A model generated the notes under the pieces. The model saw only the letters and a program-made list of their open reading frames with translations, was not told the origin of the DNA and made no database searches. DNA of 64,000 bases from Saussurea involucrata. Lineage: Eukaryota; Streptophyta; Magnoliopsida; Asterales; Asteraceae. The stretch's first letter is position 1. Each line of letters begins with the position of its first letter. The stretch covers positions 34,769,001 through 34,833,000 of the forward strand of contig CM066314.1 of the NCBI GenBank assembly GCA_033807775.1, in the 5' to 3' direction. Shown here one piece after another: positions 56,656 to 64,000 of the stretch. The position numbers and the translations under genes are program-made.

Positions 56656-57174
56656 TAGGGGTGTTCATCGGTTGACATCCAATAGATGTGAAGGGAACCG
56701 AACCGACCCAATCATCCATTGGATGTCGGATTTTTCCAATCAAATGGATGATTGGATCGTTCGGTTCCATTCATTGGATATTGTCATTGGATATTCATTG
56801 GATCGGATTGGATCCATTCAACATCCATGGATGATCGGATCCATCCAATGTTTTTATGTTTCTTTCTAAAAAAATTAGTTTTTATTTTTTTACAAATGTT
56901 TTTAAATTATAATGTTTTAAAAGATTTTTTTTTTACTTTTGAAACTTTGAATTATAATGTATTGGATGGTCATTGGATGATAACCGGATGGTTAGATGAT
57001 AATTGGATGAGTGGTTGGATGGATGGTGAATTGGTTCGGCCCGGTTCAGTTTTGGTCGGTTATGGACTGTCATCCAAGAACCGATTGATCCAAATTGGAT
57101 GTTGAAATTTTTGATCCAATCACCAATCAAGATCGATCGGTTCTGATTGAATCGGTTGACTTTCTGCACACCTA
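56656..57174. mobile_element. hAT-type MITE
   Basis: Ends TAGGGGTGTTCA and, inward from the right, TAGGTGTGCAG. The 8-bp duplication CTTGTAGG/CATGTAGG (56648-56655, 57175-57182) has one mismatch. The interior is made of ATTGGATG/GATCCATCCAAT words. Same end type as the MITE at 49992 but a different interior. Confidence 0.85.
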
Positions 57175-57182
57175 CATGTAGG

Positions 57183-57610
57183 TAAGTACTTACTCGGTAG
57201 GCGTTAGAAAAACAATCCGTTATTATGACTCCTACAGTCACTTATTATTAGTTAACTCAATTAAAGGGTTCACGCTTTCAACTTTTGTTGGTCATTCATT
57301 TTTTAATTGGGTAGAATTGAATTCTCTTGTTTGTTTATGTCATGCAATGAAATAAAAATGTATTTTACTTATGGACATTTACCGAACGCTAAACCATTTA
57401 GTAGGTAAGAGATGTTTACCAACAATCTTATTAAGCCATTATGATGGTTGAAAATCTTACCCAATAAGTAAAGGTGGTGACTCTAACCCGGTTAACATTG
57501 GCAAACGACCCCTTAGTTTATCACATGACGATAATTCCTTGTACTGTGTTTTTACTTAACAATTTGATGATGCGATACGTTCAATGGTTTGTTATTTTTA
57601 ACATCCATTG
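57183..57610. other. Right part of a probable Tourist-like element, then spacer
   Basis: ACTCGGTAGGCG, TTACCCAATAAG and CCCGGTTAAC words up to CGACCCCTTAG at about 57515, like 38935-39235. Nothing else recognised. Confidence 0.45.
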
Positions 57611-58315
57611 TGTTGGAATATGCTCAAGTCATAATAAATAATTATATGACTAGATACACGTGGGCCTATAGGGTCACACACAATACACTGAGATACCATT
57701 TAATATAATGTAATTATTGTATTTACATTATATAAATAACCTAAGTAACGTGGGGTAATTAGATGGGCACAAATCATTAAGTTTGGCTTAATGGGTTTGT
57801 ATTGGATTTAAGTTAATAGCAAGCCTATTACGTTTATTTAAATCTTAGGCCCATAAAGATTTAGAAGGGAGAACCTTTAAGAAGCCCAAGGAAGCTTTAG
57901 GGTTCATTAATATATAGAGATGTTAATGACCTAATTAAGTTTAACCTAATACTCCTTCTTCTCTCCCAAAATCGGCGCCCCTCCCCTAGGCCTCTCTAGG
58001 GTTTTTCCGCTTTGATCTTCTAGCTTGTTTCTTGTCTAATCGAAGCTATAAGATCCGTTACTAAGGAGGACAAGCATCCGGTGGTGATCAAGGAGGTGTA
58101 GTGTGGACTACTCTAGAGGTATTCCCCATTGAATACTTGGTTTCAAAAGAGCACACAAGTGGATCCGGATTAGTGTACAAATCACGCTACAAAGGTATAT
58201 CGTTATTTGTATTCTCCGTTTAATCATATTGGCAATACGTTGATCCTGTTTGGTGATTGTTCCGCTGCGTTCTTATATATGTTTATATTTGTGTTTCTTT
58301 ACATAATCACCAACA
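57611..58315 (+). mobile_element. Copia-type LTR
   Basis: Starts TGTTGGAATATGC and ends ATCACCAACA, immediately followed by a primer-binding site. 705 bp. TATA-like ATTAATATATAGAG near 57907. TGTTG...CAACA ends and this primer site are typical of Ty1/copia. No second LTR is seen downstream, so the element is truncated. Confidence 0.87.
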
Positions 58316-58316
58316 G

Positions 58317-58328
58317 TGGTATCAGAGC
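58317..58328 (+). other. Primer-binding site of the copia element
   Basis: TGGTATCAGAGC, one base after the LTR; initiator Met tRNA type. Confidence 0.93.
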
Positions 58329-59810
58329 CATCGTATGTGTCATATGATTAACATGTATATGTAAAAGTGGCTAAAACTAAAGTTTTTTTTTCTCTGAAAA
58401 TTTCAACCATCGTTGGGGTCTTGAATAATGTATTTTAAGATTCTATAGCCACAAGTTACATATACTTATCGTAGATTAATTATTGTAGTTTTTCTTCGTT
58501 TTCGTTGGCTTGTTTTATTTCTTATTGTAAGTGTTTTAGATCCATGGTAAAACATGCATTTTTACCATGGACCAAGCCAACACTCTTAATGATATTGTAT
58601 TATTATGTTGATGTGCAACCGTTTGTGTGCCTTGTTTCATTTTTTGTCGAGTTTTTGGGTTGTAATAGTTTAGGCAATTATTTTTACTTTGTTTAGTAGT
58701 AGATAAATGTATTTTATCAAAAATTGTAACCATTGCTCGGAATCGAATGGCGACAAAGTTAAAGACGAGAAGACATTTTCGGAGCTGCTGGATAGCCGGC
58801 ACAAAAAATGGATTTCCCGGAGTTTGGCACATCGGATTGTACTGATTCTTGTTGCTGAAGTTCCATAAGTCGTAGGGGCACAACTTTGCAGAAGGATGTT
58901 TCGATTGGGGAAGACTCCTTCCATGACGTTTCGGGCCCCGAAGCTGCTGCGTTTTTCCGGACAGATTTGTGTTCGAATGTTCTTGTGGGTTCTGCTTGCT
59001 CTTGATGGTCTTGGAGCAAGTGGGAGACCATAAAGGGTTTATGTTGGTCCGTCCTTAGTTGCCTTCTTGGTCCGTGTGATGGCTCACGGGATCAAGCATA
59101 GGTTTTTCATCGGTTGAGGTTTTGCACATTTTGGTTGTGTGTTTTAATTTTTCTTGTATGTTGCATTGTTATAACTTGCAAATGGGGTTTTCAAACCAAA
59201 ATTAAACACATACCACTTTTGAAACTAAATCCTTAGATTTAGTTAATATAAGTTTAAATTGGATTTGAAACTTAAAACTATTGTTTTATATAAATAACGC
59301 TTAAAAGGGTTTTATCGGTTATTTAATTTATGTAATGTCCAAGCTAATTGATATCTCATGTAGGTAATATATTAGTCTCTAAATGGACATCTCGACACAC
59401 ATAAAATAAAACAAATTAGACTATAAGTTAAGAAATGTTTTAACTTATGCTACGAATGAAAAATGCATGCTTCTTTCGTACTTTTTTTGACACGCTTTAT
59501 CAAAATACTATACCCGTCACAATTTTAAGTCATGCCGTCCAATCAGCTTGAAATCCCTCGCCATTATTTTTTGCCTATGCGTGAGACCTAGGTTGAATTG
59601 TAATCCCGAGGTGATTATTGTCTATGCGTGAGACCTAGATCTATTTTCACATGATTTCAAATTGGATGACTTAATCGAGTTAAGCAGGTGAGACCTTAAC
59701 CCGAGGCAAGGATGGGACTAAACATGCCAGCTTGACACTAGTTGCTCGGCCACTAGATGCCATGGGTCCCATAAGGATCTAAGAATTGCACTTGTAATGC
59801 AATTGGTAAT
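58329..59810. other. Internal remnant of the copia element and unassigned sequence
   Basis: No gag or pol motif found in any frame. TATGCGTGAGACCTAG occurs twice, 59576-59592 and 59622-59638. The minus frames between 58536 and 59031 have no recognised motifs. It may be a non-coding interior of a large derivative. Confidence 0.4.
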
Positions 59811-61537
59811 TGTAACACCCGGAAAATCCTTGTAAGTAATAATAGTCCTAATATTCCTTTATATTTTGACTTCTTAGATTATAATTGAATTCCTAAGTAA
59901 TTTCCGTGATTGTTACTTGTTATTTGAGAACTTCCGATAGGAATCAGTAAGTTTATTCCTTAAGGAAATTAATGAAAAATAGGTGATAAAGTGAAATATT
60001 AGATTTTATGGATTAGTTGGATGGGTAATTTGATTACGAGTCCAACGGTACTTTCCGGGGTAAAAACGGAGTTCTAACGAAGAAGTTACGGCCAAATCAG
60101 TGGAAAACGAGAAGGCTAGCAAACAGAAGCCGGCGCCGATGGTTTGGCGCCGATGCATCGGCGCGGGTGATCGGCGCCGAGCACCTGACGTGTTGAAAGG
60201 GGGTTAAAACCCACCTCTTAGTTCTTAGTCACTCATTTCTTAAATTAGAACTCTTAAAACAGATAGTTTGCTCTGCTCTTCACTCTCAGACGATTTCTTC
60301 ATCTAAACCTAAGGTAAATCCACTTCTATTAATCCTAATCCAATTCAAGCAATTAGTAGATGAATCTTACCAATTAAACTTCAATTAGGGCTTTGCATCT
60401 TCATTTCATCTTGATTGGAGTAATTGGGTTCAAGTCTTCAAGTTAGGGTTATACCAATTGAAGAATTAAGGTGAGTAACTTGTATCTAATTGGTTGTATT
60501 ATACTTTACTACTATTCTTTATCTTGATTTTGGTATTGATAATGAGAAATCTTGATTAATAAGCTCTTAATGGTTAAGGGGGAAACAAGAAGAGTTCAAG
60601 TAAGTTATGGAGGATTAATTGTGTTTTATTACTTAGAATGCCATGGTAATGTTAGTGTTAAAGGTTGGGTTTGATTATATATCATTGGTATGTGATTATG
60701 ATGATGGCTTAATATATGTCTTAATGAAGCAAAGATGGCTTAATGGTCAAAATTGACTTATTATTGAATTGTAAACATGGATGTTTATTATTGATATTAT
60801 ATAGAATGTGAATTGATACATATGGATGTATATGAACTACATGGAAGTAGTATTGATATGTTAAATGGTTGGACCATTGTTAAGTGCTAAATATGCTTGG
60901 AATATTATTTGGATTAACATATTTGGTATTCACATAATTGGAGGAGCACCTAGTAGGCATTGGAGGATATATTCTTACACACCGTGGTGTAAGTGTAATT
61001 GATTCATACCTCGGATACCGTGGGGTTTTCCGTGGTGTTATGCCTTGTGACAATACCGTGGGGTACCGATCAAGGTATATCTTCGATTATGATGTAACTG
61101 GGTAGCGATATGGACCTTCTCCATGGAATCCAATTTGTGAATGTATCGAATTGTTATTCCTACATGCTATGATTATGCTCTATGTGCTATGTGTAAACCT
61201 CACTTAGGCTTTAAAAGCCTAACACTTGTTATGTGTTTTATGTGTTACAGATATTAGTGGTTCCGGACACAAGAAGGTTTAGACTGGGGTTGTGAGCATG
61301 GGATCATTGTTGGAGAGTTAAAGATTTGAAGATTTATGATAGAACTTTCCGACACCTTTTGAATTATGATTTCTATAGTAGAGATTAAATAAGCTAGTGG
61401 TCCATTAGTAGTAATAATTAACTAAATTTTTGTATAATGATTATGTAATGTTAATTAGGTATACTTTTACTTTAGTAATGTGTACCACTCTTCCGTTTTA
61501 TGGAAGTTTTTGTTAACCCCTGTTTTGGGGTGTTACA
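59811..61537 (+). mobile_element. LTR I (Tekay-like gypsy family)
   Basis: Starts TGTAACACCCGG and ends TTTTGGGGTGTTACA, then a primer-binding site. 1727 bp. GGCGCC dyads at 60132-60178. The tail (CCACTCTTCCGTTTTATGGAAG near the end) resembles the end of LTR A (CCGCTCTTTCGTATTATG). A CCGTGGGG/CCGTGGTG motif repeats at 60980-61060. Confidence 0.9.
60132..60178. repeat. GGCGCC dyad cluster in LTR I
   Basis: Three GGCGCC palindromes, each followed by GA, and two further CGGCGC-type words within 47 bp of otherwise AT-rich DNA. Confidence 0.8.
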
Positions 61538-61540
61538 AGT

Positions 61541-61552
61541 TGGTATCAGAGC
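61541..61552 (+). other. Primer-binding site of element I
   Basis: TGGTATCAGAGC, three bases after the LTR; Met tRNA type. Confidence 0.93.
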
Positions 61553-62165
61553 TTTAGTTTAAGTGAACTAAGTATGATAAGGAGGTACTTAGACTTAAGC
61601 TGAGATGAATTAAGTTATGAATCGTGAGATTGGGTAGAAGTATTAAGACGGGATGGCCTTAGGGTCGACAGAAATACGTGAAATTAGTACGGTAACGATG
61701 GTAATGAGGATTCTCATGTATGATATATTCACAATCTCAATTAGCTACTGTTATTATGAATATATTGTTACATAAGCATACTTGTTTCTAAATTGTTCCA
61801 GTGACTAATGATCGGTAAAGTACGTTTCGTGTGATTATATTTATATAACCATTTCTCAGGGTTATCTTTTGTTTTATAGCATAATGATGGTAAAAACGCC
61901 ACCAAGGTCTTTCAATTCTTTGGAGGACAGATCGGTAAATGATTGAGGGTTGGAAGGACAAACCTAGAACTGGCGGGACTCATGAAAGTCCGCCGAGACA
62001 ACCTTAAATAAGTGGATTGAAATGTGTGGAAATAGAATGTAAAATGTTTGATCAAGATGGGAATAGTATGAAATGGTTGAGTAAGTGAGCCTTGGAAGGC
62101 ATGTATAACAAGTTTTAGAAGGCTGAGAGGGTAACCACTGGTTGGAAATAGAGCGTCAATGATAA
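61553..62165 (+). pseudogene. Leader and broken gag start of element I
   Basis: The leader resembles that of element A (TTTAAGTGAACTAAGTATGA; TGTATGATATATTCACAA). An ATG at 61887 gives MVKTPPRSFNSLEDRSVND and stops, comparable to the gag start of A (MVNTRS). The sequence is lost after about 62150, where LTR D2 begins. Confidence 0.75.
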
Positions 62166-64000
62166 TGTAAAGCCCGTGTCCCCATATGTTTTTTTAGCTT
62201 TTCAATTATTTAATTGTGTGTTCCTTTATTAGTAGTTATCTTTCTCGCATCGTTTTGTCGCTAACGGAGTTAGCAAGTTGACCAAATGCGTATTAATTTC
62301 TAAACCGCCCTAACTAGTGCCAAGTGATAAGTATTGAGGGACTAATCTTGGGATTTGATCAAAACTTAGGCATGGTTCGGCCCATGCAGGAATAAGGGCC
62401 GAGACCCCCCTTTCTTTCCTTTCTCGTTTCTTTTCTTCCTTGTGGTTCAAGCAAGCCAAAGCAATCTCCAAACCCTACATTCTCTTTTCTCCTTTCCGGG
62501 TGTGGTGCGGCCGTTAGTGAGGGAGTCGAAGAGGGAGAGTGAAATCGCGAGAAAGAGAGAGAAGACTGCCGGAAGTCGCCGCTGCAGTTGCCGGCATCTT
62601 CATCGCTGGTTCGCCGGAGAGAAAGTCCAGCGAGAGAGGGAGGGATCGAGAAAGAAAGAGTCGCCGGAGTGGGCGCCGCTGCTGTGTCGTCATCGTTAAG
62701 GTAAGATTCGTTCCCTTTGTTCTTTCTTTCGCTGCCATCTACACGCCATAACCCTACCGCCGCCGGCACAGCAATGGTTGCCGCCGGCGGGTGTCGCCGG
62801 AAACCACCAGCGTGGTGGTCGTGAGGGCAGGTACGGTGTGAGGGGAGGGTGTGTGGTCTAGTGGTTAGTCGGGTCAACTATTCGTCTCGTTACGCTTCGT
62901 GAATCACCGGTGGCCGCCGCCGCCGCCGCCCACCACTGCCGGAGGTGGCAGTGGGTGGTGCTGGAAATCGTCCAACTCGTGGAACCTTAACCCTAAACGA
63001 AGAATCTAAAACTGATCGCTTGACCCGAATCGTTTAAACTTTGAACCGTTCATAAATCGTCATTTGATGTAATTTCTAAGTGCGTTGTCCAGTTTTCGTT
63101 TGATCATGACCTTCCCGTCGCAACTCCGTTTGAGCCGAAACTGGCGTCCACGGTTCAAGTTCAGGGTCGAGCAAGTTTTCCGTGTTTTGGCGAAAAACTG
63201 GTTCGGTCTCTAGCTGGGCGAAAAAGGGGTCGCAAGTTCGGTGTTTCGTCATTTCATGTGAAAATTTCTGGAATCTGCCTTAATCTCGCGAAAACCATAA
63301 CTTTCTGCTCGTAACTCGGTTTGGGGTGAAACCGGTGTCAAAAGTTCCCTTTTTGAGTCTAGAAACTTTTCTGTGTTTTGTGCAAAACCCAGTTCGGGAC
63401 GTAGCATGGGTCGATTTGTCGTTTTATACTGAAGGGTGCTGAATTTTCGCTGTTCCGGAATCTGTTTTTGTAAAATCCGTAGTAAATTGTAGAAAAATCG
63501 TTAGGAGGCGTATAATATGTCCTTGGAACTCTAACTCAGAGTACTTTCTGGTCATGAAATAATATTGGGAATTTTCTGGGTTTAAAGGGGTCGAAACAGG
63601 TCCCGAACAGACCTGTTTTGGGTGAACGGAAGTTAGTTTTAGTGACGGTTTAAGCGTGTGTCGTGCCATAGGGTCCGGGTCTCGTATTGACACGTTTTTA
63701 ACATGCGTTTAGGTGCTGGGAAGTGACCGTAATTGTGGAGCTTGAATTGTGTTGTTAAGCTGGGCGCGCATTCGAGGTGAGTTCTCTCACTGTGTAGTTA
63801 GGGGTTGTATGCATGTCATAATAGTTTGTATGTACTACTGTCTTTGTGGTGTGAACTAGTTGTTTGTGGTGTGTAATATTTGATTGGTTTGAATGCTTGG
63901 TATAAATGTGTTACATTACAATTCGGTGGGACCGAGGCCTCGATGGTACTGAGGTGTTGGTTACATTACAATTCGGTGGGACCGAGGCCTCGATGGTACT
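62166..64000 (+). mobile_element. LTR of family D, second copy (D2), cut by the window end
   Basis: Starts TGTAAAGCCCGTGTCCCC, preceded by GATAA. Shares with D (14333-16595) the GAGCCGAAACTGGCG block (63130), GGAGGCGTATAATATGTCC (63505), and CGAGGTGAGTTCTCTCAC (63772). The last 90 bp begin a tandem repeat (TTACATTACAATTCGGTGGG, twice). The CGCCGG-rich frames at 62359-62950 are low-complexity and not called as genes. Confidence 0.88.

Noticed and set aside
58536..59031. Minus frames as a host gene exon
   Set aside because: No motif, no splice context, overlapping frames, and position inside a truncated copia interior.

Overview
The window is nuclear DNA of a flowering plant, most likely a eudicot. 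It is AT-rich, has spliced genes with GT-AG introns, and is packed with plant-type LTR retrotransposons (chromovirus, Tat, copia), tRNA-derived SINEs and DNA-transposon MITEs. Only two host genes are supported. Family and genus cannot be fixed from the sequence alone.

Layout. 1-26115 is one nest of retroelements, resolved by exact 5-bp target-site duplications (TSDs). A long LTR (E, whose start lies left of the window) is split by three insertions: a degenerate chromovirus (A, 972-10269, TSD TCATG), an inverted solo LTR (C, 10881-17697, TSD TTTTC) and a Tat-type element lacking gag and protease (G, 18001-25761, TSD CTAGG). C is itself split by two solo LTRs (B, 10966-12618, TSD TTAAC; D, 14333-16595, TSD TATCG) and carries a SINE. 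26116-29800 is unassigned sequence with a hAT-type MITE, a Harbinger-like element and a SINE.

Host-gene island, about 29.9-44.7 kb. The clock coactivator LNK1 lies on + (seven coding exons, 31023-38637, 632 aa). A small four-exon zinc-ribbon protein gene lies on - (44558-41560, 252 aa). The two genes converge. LNK1 has G-boxes in its promoter, and its introns hold a hAT MITE with a Helitron inside it and inverted-repeat elements sitting in (TA)n tracts. A non-autonomous Mutator-like element lies directly upstream of the zinc-ribbon gene.

46-56 kb is a tandem duplication of an unrecognised unit of about 0.85 kb. Its two copies have collected different insertions: a young compact LTR element H with a protease-containing ORF in copy 1, and a hAT MITE, a Harbinger-like element and an LTR of family E/F in copy 2. 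56-64 kb holds another hAT MITE, a copia LTR with primer-binding site, an LTR with PBS of a Tekay-like family (I), and the start of a second copy of LTR family D.

The most notable pattern is that LTRs of several families here carry clusters of different CpG-containing dyad words (TCCGGA, GGCGCC, GTGAC/GTCAC, TCGCAA/TTGCGA, CGTACG).
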